Assembly (NCBI RefSeq): GCF_001891125.1
Contig: NZ_CP015247.1
Coordinates: forward strand, 1,708,501 to 1,772,500
Direction: 5' to 3'
From: Leuconostoc suionicum
Lineage (GTDB): Bacteria; Bacillota; Bacilli; Lactobacillales; Lactobacillaceae
Length of the DNA stretch: 64,000 nt
Below, piece after piece: positions 1 through 8,907 of this stretch; within the stretch, counting starts at the first letter, position 1, and the number at the start of each line of letters is the position of its first letter. The translations under genes and the position numbers were made by a program. Under the pieces are notes generated by a model, which worked only from the letters and a program-made list of their open reading frames with translations, searched no databases and was not told the DNA's origin.

Positions 1-638
1 ATACCTCGATTCGCGTAATATTCAACCATCACTTTATTATAAACAGTAACTGCCTCTTCTAACTGTGATTGCTTATAGCGATCTTTCATCAAAAAGCCGC
101 TTTCACCAAGTTTTGGCTTAATACCAGGGTTATCCGCCGGATGACCGATTGAAAAGCCCATCACCGCTTTCACATAACGTGGCAAGTTAAGATGCTCTTC
201 GTAAATTTCAAAAGCCCCTAATGCACCAGCCATTGTCACACTGCCCAATCCCAGTGATTCAGCAGCAACCTGAGCCCGTCCGAGAGCAATTCCGGCGCTC
301 ACAATACCACCTTCAAGTACTGCGTAGCTCTGTATGTTCTCTTCTGCCTGACGGCGCTGTTCATCGTTTAAGCCTATTAAATCTTTATTGTAGTCAACTG
401 TTACAACAAAATATCTTGCCGCAGTTTCAATATATTTCATGCCTACTTTAGTGGTAATATCGGCTTTTATATCTTGTGACGTAATTTCTACAAAAGTTAC
501 TGGTTGGTAATTATTCATATTAGGCCCAGCAGTTGCAGCACGAATAATTTCTGAAACCTGTTGATCAGAGACCATTTCATCTGTAAAGGAACGTATGGAC
601 ATATGTTGATTAAGCACATCTAAGGTTGGGTTAGACAT
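1..638 (-). CDS. NfsA-like NAD(P)H-dependent nitroreductase (3' end cut by window)
   Basis: The first 212 codons of a flavin-dependent nitroreductase. The protein opens MSNPTLDVLNQHMSIRSFTD, with the SIRSF element that positions FMN in this family. It continues through an AAxxGPNMNNYQPV segment and a GSVTMAGALGAF / GFSIGHPADNPGIKPKL stretch typical of the NfsA/FRP branch, which runs to about 240-250 residues; some 30-40 C-terminal residues therefore lie outside the window. Such enzymes are cytosolic FMN proteins that reduce nitro compounds, quinones or flavins with NAD(P)H; the substrate here is unknown. The start follows an AAAGGA ribosome site by a normal spacing. It is divergent from the next gene, with about 90 bp between them. 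Confidence 0.85.
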   Translation of the reverse strand, partial: MSNPTLDVLNQHMSIRSFTDEMVSDQQVSEIIRAATAGPNMNNYQPVTFVEITSQDIKADITTKVGMKYIETAARYFVVTVDYNKDLIGLNDEQRRQAEENIQSYAVLEGGIVSAGIALGRAQVAAESLGLGSVTMAGALGAFEIYEEHLNLPRYVKAVMGFSIGHPADNPGIKPKLGESGFLMKDRYKQSQLEEAVTVYNKVMVEYYANRG

Positions 639-730
639 AGTAAAATCCTTTCATGAAGCCAAATAATATTCATAACTAGATAGTACCATAAAATTATGAT
701 AAAATAATAAAATATTAATTGGAGAAATTT

Positions 731-1213
731 ATGCAATTCGGGAATTTTCGATTAGGGTTACGTACATTAAAGACTGCTCTAGCCGTTATGCTAATCATCA
801 CGTCATTTTATTTTTTTAATCGTCCGCCTTTTGTTGCGTGTTTAGCGGCGGTTTTTGCACTGCGAGAAAGTTGGGATAAAACGCTTAACTTTGCCAAGGT
901 GCGGTTAATTTCCAACACAGTTGGTGGTGCTTTTGCACTATTTTATTTCATTATTCACCAACAAACGCATCAAGCTGCTTGGGTTTCCATGATTCTTTTA
1001 CCTCTACTTGTTATTGTTGTGATCGTTTTATTGGATGGCTTCAACTACAATAGCGGTGTTATTGGGGCAATGGCTGCCTTATTAATGATCTCATTAAACA
1101 TTCCAGCTGGCGCAACCATAGTTTATGTCATTGACCGTATTATTGATACTTTCATCGGTGTGGTCATAGCCATCGCGATTAACCGATTTTGGTCACCAAA
1201 AAAAGCGACGTGA
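731..1213 (+). CDS. FUSC/aromatic acid exporter family small membrane protein
   Basis: A 160-residue integral membrane protein of the FUSC/ArAE N-terminal type (YqjA-like, about four membrane helices). It begins MQFGNFRLGLRTLKTALAVM, the usual amphipathic lead-in followed by a helix, has an FALRESWDKTLNFAKVRLISN loop in the middle, and ends with DTFIGVVIAIAINRFW, the helix-plus-basic tail seen in this group. A TTG twelve bases upstream also opens the frame but lies inside the GGAG ribosome site at 721-724, so the ATG at 731 is preferred. Proteins of this kind are thought to export aromatic or other organic acids, but short forms have no proven role. Single gene with its own terminator. Confidence 0.75.
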   Translation: MQFGNFRLGLRTLKTALAVMLIITSFYFFNRPPFVACLAAVFALRESWDKTLNFAKVRLISNTVGGAFALFYFIIHQQTHQAAWVSMILLPLLVIVVIVLLDGFNYNSGVIGAMAALLMISLNIPAGATIVYVIDRIIDTFIGVVIAIAINRFWSPKKAT

Positions 1214-1225
1214 GCCGCTTTTTTA
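1198..1225. terminator. Bidirectional terminator between the FUSC gene and the HAD gene
   Basis: AAAAAAGCG pairs with CGCTTTTTT around a short loop that contains the TGA stop of the FUSC gene. The A and T runs make it usable from both sides, and the two genes converge on it. Confidence 0.7.
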
Positions 1226-2041
1226 AATACCTAAATATTGTTCGATTGTCTTCAAAACACCGTCGTTTGTGTTCACATCGACGGCTTTTTTAGTTACTCT
1301 TTGTTGCATAAACGGCTCCGCATTAGGCATCACGAACCCATTTTCGTATTTAGTCAACATCTCTAAATCATTACCGTTATCGCCAAATACCATCACTTCA
1401 CTATCTAAAACATTGTAGTAATCCTGCAAAACTTGTAGCCCTGCTGCCTTATCCACACCTTTTCCTAAAACATCAACAGAGCCAAATCCTGACCCAGTTG
1501 CGTGCAATTCGTTGCCAAAAATATTTCTAAGCGCTGATACATGTTGCTGCACTTCATTATTTGGCCACACAAAAGTAATACCCAAAATGTGATCATCAAC
1601 TTGCATTAATTTTTCAACTTGCTTGACGTTGGGATAAAATTGAAAAACCATTTCCGCAACTTGACCCGTAGCATGGTTAGACACGTATGTGCCTTTATCA
1701 CCTGTCATGATAATAATGTTTTCCGCTGACTCCGGATTTTTAGCATTCCAGTCAATGACCTTTTCTAATTGATTAGCTGACAAATGTACCGAATACAATT
1801 GTTGGTCAAATGTTGATACAACTGCACCATTGGAACCAACAAAATCCATTTCAAAGCCATTATTAATTGTTGGGGCAAACAATTGTTGTAGATTTTTAAC
1901 TTGGCGCCCTGAAGCCGCAACAAAACGCATATCGCGTGTCTTCATGACTGATAAAACGCGTTCAAATCTAGCTTGACTATATTCGTCATTTGCCGTTAAA
2001 AACGTGCCATCCATGTCCGACGCAATTAATTTAATTGACAT
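1223..2041 (-). CDS. Cof-type HAD hydrolase (sugar-phosphate or flavin phosphatase family)
   Basis: A 272-residue HAD-superfamily IIB (Cof) phosphatase. Motif I is DMDGTFL near residues 9-15, with the two catalytic aspartates; motif II is AASGR near 42-46; the motif III lysine lies in the GKGVDKAAGL stretch; and motif IV is VFGDNGNDLEML near 218-229. The C2 cap lies between motifs II and III. These Mg-dependent cytosolic enzymes dephosphorylate small molecules such as sugar phosphates, FMN or PLP; the substrate cannot be told from sequence. The start has a good AGGAG site. It is the last gene before the convergent terminator and is separate from femX upstream. Confidence 0.85.
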   Translation of the reverse strand: MSIKLIASDMDGTFLTANDEYSQARFERVLSVMKTRDMRFVAASGRQVKNLQQLFAPTINNGFEMDFVGSNGAVVSTFDQQLYSVHLSANQLEKVIDWNAKNPESAENIIIMTGDKGTYVSNHATGQVAEMVFQFYPNVKQVEKLMQVDDHILGITFVWPNNEVQQHVSALRNIFGNELHATGSGFGSVDVLGKGVDKAAGLQVLQDYYNVLDSEVMVFGDNGNDLEMLTKYENGFVMPNAEPFMQQRVTKKAVDVNTNDGVLKTIEQYLGI

Positions 2042-2081
2042 TCCTTGTCTCCTACTCGTAAATACTATCTTTCAATTGTAC

Positions 2082-2103
2082 CAAAAAAGCGCCGTTAAGC
2101 GCT
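2082..2103 (-). terminator. Terminator downstream of femX
   Basis: On the minus strand AGCGC, a six-base loop and GCGCT are followed by TTTTTTGG, just after the femX stop. The stem is short but the placement is right. Confidence 0.55.
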
Positions 2104-2107
2104 AATT

Positions 2108-3145
2108 TCATTCAAATTGTTTAAGATATTCTTGATAACCAGATTCATCAATTACCCAATCTAGTTCACCAATATACTCAGCATGGGGATCATGGTAAGC
2201 AAATTCATGCTTGAATTTGTACAATCCATCTGAATTATCAAACTCACCGATGCCACCAAAATCGTACTCAACTTTGCTTAATTCAAGTCCCCACTTAAGC
2301 ATCTCATATTGAATAGCTGCAGGCGCATTATGCTTTCCAAATTCACGATATGAACCAGCGTACATATACCAAATTTCATCACCATAAGAGAAACCAAGGC
2401 CACTGGCAATAACTTGATTTTCATAATGGGCTAGATAAACACGGAATAATCCCGTGCCAGCCCATAACTTTTGCATTCGTAAGAAATAGTCAATTGGTCG
2501 ATGGGTAATACCATGGCTCTTCGCCATCGATACATATGTATCAAACAATGCGCGAATGTCTTCTTCACTATCACCACTTGTAACAGTAACCCCGTCACGA
2601 AAAGCACGACGAATATCATTTCTGACTTTCGGCTTAAAATGAAGCATTAACTCTTCTTCATTTGTAATGGGTTTAGCCCCTTCACCACGACCATCATAGT
2701 ACAAAACAACATTCTTACGTGGTTGAATGTTACCATGCATATGCTCAACTTGTTTGTTTCTTGTTTTAAATCCAGCATCAATATACTTTTGATTTAACGC
2801 ATCAGAATATGATACCTCAGGATCCATACGTACCAAAAATACATTATCTGGCAAAGCCGTCAATGCTTCATTAATCATTGACTTAATCAAGTCAATATCC
2901 TCAACATCAGCTACTGGCCCTCGGCCAACATAAGCTAATAGTTTTCCTGGCACTGCTTCGACGGTTAAAATAGACATAGCGGCATCAATTTTTCCGTCAG
3001 TTTCGTGGTAAACGTAAATGTGTCCCCAGTTGGATTTTAACTCTCCCCACAATGGATCCTGTGTTACTTGCCCACGGGGATTTTCACGAACGAATTGCTG
3101 GTAATCAGTTACTTTTTTGGAATCATCTAAATTTAAAATAGTCAT
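2108..3145 (-). CDS. femX: FemX-type UDP-MurNAc-pentapeptide/lipid II aminoacyltransferase
   Basis: A 345-residue FemABX transferase that adds the first amino acid of the peptidoglycan cross-bridge to the stem-peptide lysine, using aminoacyl-tRNA. It resembles the structurally known Weissella viridescens FemX along its length: GQVTQDPLW near the N terminus, YVGRGPVADV, MDPEVSYSD, KVRNDIRRAFRDGVTV, the GITHRPIDYFLRMQ segment, IWYMYAGS, and LYDFGG-like VEYDFGGIGE followed by LYKFKHEF near the C terminus. The coiled-coil arm of staphylococcal FemA is absent, as in the Weissella enzyme. Leuconostocs use Ala/Ser-type bridges, so alanine or serine is the likely substrate (inference). The start lies six bases after rex, so the two genes are probably co-transcribed. 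Confidence 0.88.
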   Translation of the reverse strand: MTILNLDDSKKVTDYQQFVRENPRGQVTQDPLWGELKSNWGHIYVYHETDGKIDAAMSILTVEAVPGKLLAYVGRGPVADVEDIDLIKSMINEALTALPDNVFLVRMDPEVSYSDALNQKYIDAGFKTRNKQVEHMHGNIQPRKNVVLYYDGRGEGAKPITNEEELMLHFKPKVRNDIRRAFRDGVTVTSGDSEEDIRALFDTYVSMAKSHGITHRPIDYFLRMQKLWAGTGLFRVYLAHYENQVIASGLGFSYGDEIWYMYAGSYREFGKHNAPAAIQYEMLKWGLELSKVEYDFGGIGEFDNSDGLYKFKHEFAYHDPHAEYIGELDWVIDESGYQEYLKQFE

Positions 3146-3151
3146 GTGAAA

Positions 3152-3802
3152 TTATAGTCCTGTCGTAATTGAGCCGTAGTTTTCGATGAAATAAACTAAC
3201 GTCTGTAATTCATTTGTTAAGTCAACGTTTTGTACACGAACACCTGCCGGAACAGTTACACGCACCGGTGTAAAGTTTAAAATGCCCTTAACGCTCGTTT
3301 CTACTAATTGGTCTGTTATTTCTTGTGCTACGCCTTGAGGAACAGTTAGAATCGCGATATTGATGCGTTGTGCTGTCATCTGTTCTTGTAATTCTGCCAT
3401 AGAATAAATAGGCACACCTGATAAAATTGTACCCGCACGTTTTTCGTCAGCATCAAATGCTGCTGCAATACGCATATTTGATGATTGATGGAAATTGAAA
3501 TTCAACAGCGCTTGTCCAAGGTTACCAGCACCAATTAAAGCCACATTAATTAAGCTATCTTGGTCCAATACATTGGCAAAAAAATCTAAAAGCGCTTTGA
3601 CATCATAACCATAGCCACGCTTACCTAGCGCACCAAAATATGAAAAATCTCGACGAATTGTTGCCGCATCGAACTTAATAGCTTCACTCAACTCTGAGGA
3701 AGAAATCCGTTCCTTGCCAGCATCATGTAAAAATGTTAGATAACGAAAATATATAGGTAGCCGCTTAGCAGTTGCACGCGGTATTTTAGGTTGTTGAGTC
3801 AT
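3152..3802 (-). CDS. rex: Redox-sensing transcriptional repressor Rex
   Basis: A 216-residue Rex repressor. The N-terminal winged helix includes [24 protein letters not shown] and the GKRGYGYDV turn. The Rossmann domain follows, with [12 protein letters not shown] as the dinucleotide motif, and the C-terminal helix is the swapped dimer element. Rex senses the NADH/NAD ratio and represses fermentation and redox genes when NADH is low. An ATG four codons upstream sits on top of the GGAG ribosome site, so the ATG at 3802 is the start. A candidate Rex operator overlaps the transcription start, suggesting autorepression. It is followed directly by femX, an unusual partner. Confidence 0.93.
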   Translation of the reverse strand: MTQQPKIPRATAKRLPIYFRYLTFLHDAGKERISSSELSEAIKFDAATIRRDFSYFGALGKRGYGYDVKALLDFFANVLDQDSLINVALIGAGNLGQALLNFNFHQSSNMRIAAAFDADEKRAGTILSGVPIYSMAELQEQMTAQRINIAILTVPQGVAQEITDQLVETSVKGILNFTPVRVTVPAGVRVQNVDLTNELQTLVYFIENYGSITTGL

Positions 3803-3823
3803 AATTATCTCCATTAGTTAAAC

Positions 3824-3873
3824 TTGTGAACTTTTGCATAACTAGTATACCATATATAAAAAGGTTTTAGCAA
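3824..3873 (-). promoter_or_regulatory. rex promoter with candidate Rex operator
   Basis: On the minus strand TTGCTA (3868-3873), an 18-base spacer and TATACT (3844-3849, preceded by TGG as in an extended -10) form a promoter. Over the expected start point lies TTATGCAAAAGTTCACAA (3824-3841). It has a perfect TTCACAA half-site and an opposite half with two mismatches to TTGTGAA, the known Rex consensus. Autoregulation is inferred. Confidence 0.5.
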
Positions 3874-3899
3874 AAGATAGTGATGTTTTCACAATGATG

Positions 3900-4916
3900 T
3901 CAAGATTGTAACAATTCAAAATCTAATCCCGGATCCGTGTTTAAATCTAAATCAGCAAAAATATTTTTCTTGTAATTCCAATAACCTGCAGCACCAATCA
4001 TTGCCGCATTATCCCCTGTATACTGCATCGGAACGGGGATAAATTCTGTCTTTGGAAAATCGTTTAATAGCATAGTCAATTCTTCACGTAATTGAGAATT
4101 TGCGGCGACACCGCCAGCTAATACGAAACTTTTAACGGGAAAATTTTCTAATGCTCGTTTTGTTCGACCAATTAATGCATCAACAACAGCATTTTGAAAG
4201 CTAGTCGCCAAATCATCCTGGTTGATTGTTTCCTCTTTTTGATTGGCGTGATGCACATAATTAATTACCGCACTCTTCAAACCAGAAAAACTAAAATCAT
4301 AGTTATCTTCATGTGCCATGGCAGTTGGAAATTTAATGGTTGGTTGGCCTCTATGAGCCATCTCATCAATTGTCTTCCCAGCAGGATACGGCAAATTTAA
4401 TAGCCGCCCAACTTTGTCAAAGCTTTCTCCTGCTGCGTCATCACGTGTTTCACCAATGACTTCAAATTGATTTTCTTCACGCATCAATACAAGTTCAGTA
4501 TGTCCACCAGAAACCATTAATGCCATGGCTGGATATTTAATTGGTTTGTTGAAATTTGCCGCCGCAATATGGCCTGCTAAGTGATTAACTGGAATAACTG
4601 GCAAACCATGCGCCAGAGCAAATGTTTTCGCCCCCATTAAGCCTACTAATAAAGAGCCGACTAGTCCCGGTCCATATGTTACAGCAACCGCATCAAGCGC
4701 TTTGGGTTCTACATGAGCCGTGTCTAAAGCATCATTTAGTACCCGGGTAATCCATTCAATATGATGTCTACTAGCCACTTCAGGAACAATACCACCAAAG
4801 CGTTGATGTGAATTAATTTGAGTAGCCACACTGTTGCTTAGAACAATGTTACCGTCTTCAACAATGGCGACACTTGTTTCATCCGCACTTGATTCAAAGG
4901 AAATTATTTTAGTCAA
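3900..4916 (-). CDS. tsaD: tRNA N6-threonylcarbamoyladenosine transferase TsaD
   Basis: A 338-residue ASKHA-fold enzyme that transfers the threonylcarbamoyl group to A37 of ANN-decoding tRNAs. It opens [15 protein letters not shown], carries the metal-binding HLAGH near residues 115-119, then [12 protein letters not shown] and the [10 protein letters not shown] and [11 protein letters not shown] elements of the family. It works with TsaB (same operon, 5838-6548) and TsaE; the substrate comes from the Sua5 protein encoded at 10548-11561. Its start overlaps the end of the upstream acetyltransferase gene by eight bases, so translation is probably coupled. Confidence 0.95.
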   Translation of the reverse strand: MTKIISFESSADETSVAIVEDGNIVLSNSVATQINSHQRFGGIVPEVASRHHIEWITRVLNDALDTAHVEPKALDAVAVTYGPGLVGSLLVGLMGAKTFALAHGLPVIPVNHLAGHIAAANFNKPIKYPAMALMVSGGHTELVLMREENQFEVIGETRDDAAGESFDKVGRLLNLPYPAGKTIDEMAHRGQPTIKFPTAMAHEDNYDFSFSGLKSAVINYVHHANQKEETINQDDLATSFQNAVVDALIGRTKRALENFPVKSFVLAGGVAANSQLREELTMLLNDFPKTEFIPVPMQYTGDNAAMIGAAGYWNYKKNIFADLDLNTDPGLDFELLQS

Positions 4917-5319
4917 TTTTTTTCTCCATCATAATTGCATCATCACCATTTCTATAATATTTTTCACGACGATAATACTCTGTAAATCCCAGTTTTCTAT
5001 ATAATGCTTGGGCGCCTCCATTTTGTGCTGATACTTCAAGCAAAAATCGAGTAACTTGCTTCATATTAAAAATATGTTTAAAAATGTTCTGTGCTACACC
5101 TTGTTTTTGATAATCAGGATGTACTGCAACACTAACAATTTCAGCTTCATCAAGTATTGTCGTGACACCAACAAAACCACCATCCCCGATAAAATAAGCT
5201 GTCCTGGGACTAGCTAAATCATGTTCAAAAACGCTTTTGGGCCAAGGGGATGATCCAAAAGCAGCATCGGCTATATGCCATATCAAGTCAATATCTTCAG
5301 TTGTTGCTCGTCGAATCAT
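4909..5319 (-). CDS. Second RimI-like GNAT N-acetyltransferase
   Basis: A GNAT acetyltransferase of about 136 residues (starting [21 protein letters not shown]). It shows the acetyl-CoA loop [14 protein letters not shown] and the RimI signature [18 protein letters not shown], then [13 protein letters not shown]. RimI acetylates the N-terminal alanine of ribosomal protein S18. It lies in tandem with a second RimI-like gene, overlapping its end by 23 bases, and overlaps tsaD by eight bases. The frame continues to 5346, so an earlier start is possible; there is no clear ribosome site for either, which fits translational coupling. Whether this copy or the other modifies S18 is not decidable from sequence. 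Confidence 0.82.
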   Translation of the reverse strand: MIRRATTEDIDLIWHIADAAFGSSPWPKSVFEHDLASPRTAYFIGDGGFVGVTTILDEAEIVSVAVHPDYQKQGVAQNIFKHIFNMKQVTRFLLEVSAQNGGAQALYRKLGFTEYYRREKYYRNGDDAIMMEKKID

Positions 5320-5854
5320 CAAAGTGTAGTGCCATCGATACCGCATCTTCGCGATTATCGAGGTAATATCCTTTCTTAATACCTGTTTGCTTATAGCCTA
5401 GTCGTTCATACAATGCCAGTGCGCCTATGTTGGACACTCTGGCCTCCAAAGTCATTGATGACACATCGGTTTTTTTGGTAAACAATTTCAGCTCTTGCAT
5501 GAGCATCGTGCCTAAGCCGCTATTTTGCCACACGGGCAGGACAGCTATATTAGTAATATGCATGTCATGAATGTCAGTGCGTAAAGCAGCACCAGCAAAA
5601 CCAACAATTTGACCACGTCGTTCAATGACCAAATACAGTCGGACATGGGGACGTGACAGTTCACTCACAAAATCACGTAAAAGCCATGGCGCTGAACCAT
5701 TATAAACTGCTTCTTCAATTTTTATTAGCATATCGATGTCTGACATCGTAGCTCGCCTTAATAAGAATGTTGTCCCTTGGACATCAACGACTTTTTCGGT
5801 ATATTTTGGCAAACTATTTAATAAATGCTTTGATTTTCTAAATTTCAAAAACAT
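5297..5854 (-). CDS. rimI: Ribosomal protein S18 alanine N-acetyltransferase RimI
   Basis: A GNAT protein of about 185 residues. After a roughly 40-residue N-terminal extension comes LLRRATMSDIDMLIKIEEAVY, then INIAVLPVWQ-like NIAVLPVWQNSGLGTMLM for acetyl-CoA binding, and EARVSNIGALALYERLGYK with a YYLDNREDAVSM end, all typical of RimI. Gene order tsaB-rimI-tsaD is standard in Firmicutes and supports the name. The chosen ATG at 5854 overlaps the tsaB stop by 17 bases; the frame is open to 5890. The odd point is the tandem second RimI-like gene downstream. Confidence 0.82.
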   Translation of the reverse strand: MFLKFRKSKHLLNSLPKYTEKVVDVQGTTFLLRRATMSDIDMLIKIEEAVYNGSAPWLLRDFVSELSRPHVRLYLVIERRGQIVGFAGAALRTDIHDMHITNIAVLPVWQNSGLGTMLMQELKLFTKKTDVSSMTLEARVSNIGALALYERLGYKQTGIKKGYYLDNREDAVSMALHFDDSTSNN

Positions 5855-6548
5855 AGTTTTCTGGTTTATCCTCACCAGGATGAGCAGCAATCCAGTTCAG
5901 CTCTGCTTGCGTTTTGCGTAGATAATTTGGATTAAAATCCTGAATATTTTCTGTAGGTGTTTCTTGCAACCCAAGTGTTACAATACCCACCCCATCCGGT
6001 AAACTCTCTTCTGGTGACAAAATTTTTGCGCGTTCACCAAAAAGCGTTTGCATTTCATCACTAAATTCTGAGGTATCACCCAAAAAAGTAATTGGTGCGT
6101 CCTTTGATTCCAAAAAAGCAAATAGATTTGTAATTGGCTGATGAGATTCAGCAAATATACTCACGCCATTTTGATATACACCAGCAAAAACGTTTCTATT
6201 GCGGGCGTTAAATAGTGGTACCACTAGCCCGTCAGCTTTAACTTGTTCCGCTAAAATGGCTAAGCTAGATACACCACATAATTCAGCATCCAAGGTATCG
6301 GCTAAAACTTTTGCCACTGTGACACCAATTCTTAATCCCGTAAACGATCCTGGCCCTTGAGCCACAACAACACGATCGATATCTTGTAGTGCCCAATTTT
6401 CAGAGGCCACAATATCTCGAATTGCTGGTAACAACTGAATGGAATGGTTACGTGCTACATTGGTAGTGAAAACGTTTTTTACGCTATTATTTTCTGCCAA
6501 GCTCACTGTTAGTGGTTGGTTACTTGTATCAAATGCTAAAATCTTCAT
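5838..6548 (-). CDS. tsaB: tRNA threonylcarbamoyladenosine biosynthesis protein TsaB
   Basis: A 236-residue TsaB, the partner that holds TsaD in active form during t6A37 synthesis. It begins MKILAFDTSNQPLTVSL, then VVAQGPGSFTGLRIGVTVAK and LCGVSSLAILA, the family signature. The frame runs 38 codons further upstream, but that part passes through a promoter-like region and the ptsI terminator, so the ATG at 6548 is chosen. No Shine-Dalgarno site precedes it. Instead TGATAAAAT (extended -10) ends seven bases before the ATG, so the mRNA may be leaderless. First gene of tsaB-rimI-rimI2-tsaD, all overlapping. Confidence 0.92.
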   Translation of the reverse strand: MKILAFDTSNQPLTVSLAENNSVKNVFTTNVARNHSIQLLPAIRDIVASENWALQDIDRVVVAQGPGSFTGLRIGVTVAKVLADTLDAELCGVSSLAILAEQVKADGLVVPLFNARNRNVFAGVYQNGVSIFAESHQPITNLFAFLESKDAPITFLGDTSEFSDEMQTLFGERAKILSPEESLPDGVGIVTLGLQETPTENIQDFNPNYLRKTQAELNWIAAHPGEDKPENYVFEI

Positions 6549-6564
6549 AAGTTTAATTTTATCA
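6549..6564 (-). promoter_or_regulatory. Candidate leaderless promoter of tsaB
   Basis: TGATAAAAT, an extended -10, is followed by TAAACTT and then the tsaB ATG. Transcription would begin at or within one base of the start codon. No ribosome site is present between them. The -35 is poor, as expected with an extended -10. Confidence 0.45.
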
Positions 6565-6627
6565 CAAATAATAAAACTTGAAGGAGAATTGTTATATTTA
6601 TTAGTAGTTGTAAAAACGGTTATAAAG

Positions 6628-6655
6628 CAAAAAAAAACGCCAATGGCGCTTTTTC
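6628..6655 (-). terminator. ptsHI operon terminator
   Basis: On the minus strand AAAAAGCGCC, a three-base loop and GGCGTTTTTTTTT form a hairpin with a long T tract immediately after the ptsI stop. Confidence 0.8.
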
Positions 6656-6661
6656 TAAACA

Positions 6662-8377
6662 TTACTTGGTTGCTTTCTTAACTAACTCAATCACTTCGTC
6701 GTTCGTTTCAACGTCCAATGCTTTTTCAGCCAACACTTTCATGTCAGCTGTGTTGAGCTTTTTCATCAAGGAACGAGTTTGCAAAACAGATGGCGCACTC
6801 ATTGAAAACTCATCTAATCCCATACCCACTAATAGTGGCACTGCCACAGGATCACCAGCCATCTCACCACACATTGCGACAAACTTGCCCTCTTTGTGCG
6901 CAGCTGAAATCACAGTATTAATTAATCGTAAGATAGACGGATTATAAGGTTGATACAAATACGCCACACGATCATTTCCACGATCCGCAGCCATTGTATA
7001 GGCAATCAAATCATTCGTACCAATAGAGAAGAAATCAACTTCTTTGGCAAATTTATCGGCTAAAATTGCTGCAGCTGGAATTTCTATCATAATACCCAAC
7101 TTAACTTCACCCGTAGCCACGCCCGCTTTTTCAAGCTTTTCACGTTCTTCAAGGTAAATTTTTCTAGCAGCACGGAATTCGCTTAGTGTTGCAATCATTG
7201 GGAACATAATCCATAAGTTGCCAAACGCAGATGCCCGTATCAATGCACGTAATTGCGTGCGAAAAATATCAGTCTGATCCAATGAAATACGAATGGCACG
7301 ATAACCTAAGAACGGATTCTCTTCTTCAGGTAATTTCCAATAATCAAGATGTTTGTCGCCACCAATATCCATCGTACGAACTGTAACGGGCTTGTCACCC
7401 ATTTGTTCGACAACAGCCTTGTAAGCCTCAAACTGTTCATCTTCAGTTGGTAAATGATCAGATTCCATATACAAGAATTCTGTTCGATACAAACCAACGC
7501 CTTCAGAACCATTGTCTAAAACAGCTTGCATATCTTTTGGTGCGCCAATGTTAGCACCAACGATAAATTCTTTACCATCAGCAGACACTGATTTCTCATC
7601 TTTCAATTTAGCCCATTCCGCACGTTGTGCGAAATAATCGGCTGCCTTTTTTTGATAAGTAGCAAGTGTATCGGCATCAGGATTAACAATTACATCACCT
7701 GTCAAGCCATCAACAATAACCAAATCACCACTAGAAACTTCAACTGTTGCTTTTTCAGAACCAACCACCGCTGGAATTTCCAATGTACGTGCCATAATTG
7801 ATGCATGAGCCGTTCGACCACCAAGGTCAGTTAAAATACCTTTTACGAACTGACGATCTAGTTGTGCTGTATCAGAAGGAGTTAAATCCTTTGATACAAG
7901 AATTACTTCTTCGTCAATTAATGCTGGATTGGGCAAAGAAATATTCAATAAGTGTGACAAAATGCGCTTCGTTACGTCACGAATATCTGCTGCACGTTCC
8001 TGCATATATTCATTATCCGTCATCGCGTCAAACATGCTGATGTACATATCTGTGACTTCTTTGACAGCTTGCTCAGCGTTAACTTTGTCATCTTCTATTT
8101 TTTGTTTAATTGCACCAGACATTTCTGGATCAGCCAAAACCATTAGGTGTGCTTCGAATACTTCAGCCTCTGCAGCACCTAAACTTTCGGTTGCCTTTGC
8201 CTTTATCAATTTAACATCATCACTAGAAGCCTTCAAAGCATCGTCGACACGTGCTTGTTCAGCCGCCACATTTGTTACTGTTGTCTTCTCAAAAGACAAA
8301 TCTGGATCAACTAACAAGTAGGCTTTAGCAATTGCTACGCCGTTACTTGCCGCGATTCCTTTGAAGTTTTTCGTCAT
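6662..8377 (-). CDS. ptsI: PTS enzyme I (phosphoenolpyruvate-protein phosphotransferase)
   Basis: A 571-residue enzyme I, the cytosolic first step of the sugar phosphotransferase system, which moves phosphate from PEP to HPr. The N-terminal domain carries the active histidine in [21 protein letters not shown]. The PEP-binding barrel shows [48 protein letters not shown] and the C-terminal MCGEMAGD with its catalytic cysteine. Length is standard. It begins one base after the ptsH stop and is expressed from the ptsH promoter, which carries CcpA-type sites. Confidence 0.97.
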   Translation of the reverse strand: MTKNFKGIAASNGVAIAKAYLLVDPDLSFEKTTVTNVAAEQARVDDALKASSDDVKLIKAKATESLGAAEAEVFEAHLMVLADPEMSGAIKQKIEDDKVNAEQAVKEVTDMYISMFDAMTDNEYMQERAADIRDVTKRILSHLLNISLPNPALIDEEVILVSKDLTPSDTAQLDRQFVKGILTDLGGRTAHASIMARTLEIPAVVGSEKATVEVSSGDLVIVDGLTGDVIVNPDADTLATYQKKAADYFAQRAEWAKLKDEKSVSADGKEFIVGANIGAPKDMQAVLDNGSEGVGLYRTEFLYMESDHLPTEDEQFEAYKAVVEQMGDKPVTVRTMDIGGDKHLDYWKLPEEENPFLGYRAIRISLDQTDIFRTQLRALIRASAFGNLWIMFPMIATLSEFRAARKIYLEEREKLEKAGVATGEVKLGIMIEIPAAAILADKFAKEVDFFSIGTNDLIAYTMAADRGNDRVAYLYQPYNPSILRLINTVISAAHKEGKFVAMCGEMAGDPVAVPLLVGMGLDEFSMSAPSVLQTRSLMKKLNTADMKVLAEKALDVETNDEVIELVKKATK

Positions 8378-8378
8378 T

Positions 8379-8648
8379 TTATTCTGCTAGTCCTTCTGTA
8401 GCCATTGCTTCAGCAATTGTTGTCATGGCTGCTTCTTCATCAGCACCCTCAGTCTTGATAGTAACATCGGCTCCTTGACCAACACCTAATGACATTACAC
8501 CCATGATTGACTTCAAGTTAACATCCTTACCTTGATATGACAAAGTAACATCTGAAGCGAACTTTGAAGCTGCTTGTACTAACAAAGTTGCTGGACGTGC
8601 GTGAATACCTGTTTCTGCGATGATATGAAAGTCTTTTGATTGTGCCAT
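8379..8648 (-). CDS. ptsH: Phosphocarrier protein HPr
   Basis: An 89-residue HPr. The active histidine is in [15 protein letters not shown] near residue 16, and the regulatory serine phosphorylated by HPr kinase is in [11 protein letters not shown] near residue 47. P-Ser-HPr is the co-repressor of CcpA in Gram-positive bacteria, so this protein links sugar uptake to catabolite control. AAGGAG precedes the start. Operon ptsH-ptsI. Confidence 0.97.
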   Translation of the reverse strand: MAQSKDFHIIAETGIHARPATLLVQAASKFASDVTLSYQGKDVNLKSIMGVMSLGVGQGADVTIKTEGADEEAAMTTIAEAMATEGLAE

Positions 8649-8690
8649 GTTTAAAATTCTCCTTTGTGCTGTTAATCAGCTTCTGAATAT

Positions 8691-8719
8691 AGTTTATCAA
8701 AGCGCTTACAAAATATCAA
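8691..8719 (-). promoter_or_regulatory. ptsHI promoter with cre site in the spacer
   Basis: On the minus strand TTGATA (8714-8719), a 17-base spacer and TAAACT (8691-8696) form a promoter about 45 bases before ptsH. The spacer holds TGTAAGCGCTTTGA (8697-8710), one mismatch from the cre consensus TGWAANCGNTNWCA. A CcpA dimer there would block RNA polymerase. Confidence 0.6.
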
Positions 8720-8788
8720 GTAGAATATTGCACAAATCACTGTTATATCAAGCACTAAAGCTAGAAATGCCTATTTACCGGCTTTTTC

Positions 8789-8806
8789 AATGAAAACGTT
8801 TTCATT
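8789..8806. promoter_or_regulatory. Perfect palindromic cre site upstream of ptsHI
   Basis: AATGAAAACGTTTTCATT is a perfect 18-bp palindrome containing TGAAAACGTTTTCA, an exact match to the CcpA cre consensus. It lies about 70 bp upstream of the ptsH -35. No other gene start is near, so it probably acts on ptsHI. Confidence 0.7.
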
Positions 8807-8869
8807 GATTATGTGTTCTCTTTTCTGAAAAATGGTTTGCTCATACTTGAAACAACTAATATCCACAAT

Positions 8870-8907
8870 AAAAAAGCGTTAAACATCATCAGTTCAACGC
8901 CTTTTTC
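8870..8907 (-). terminator. Terminator of the M32 carboxypeptidase gene
   Basis: On the minus strand AAAAAGGCGTTGAAC and GTTTAACGCTTTTTT pair around a seven-base loop, ending at the stop of the carboxypeptidase gene. The flanking A and T runs allow use from both sides. Confidence 0.75.

Noticed and set aside
719..730. TTG start for the FUSC gene
   Set aside because: The TTG overlaps the GGAG ribosome site of the ATG at 731.
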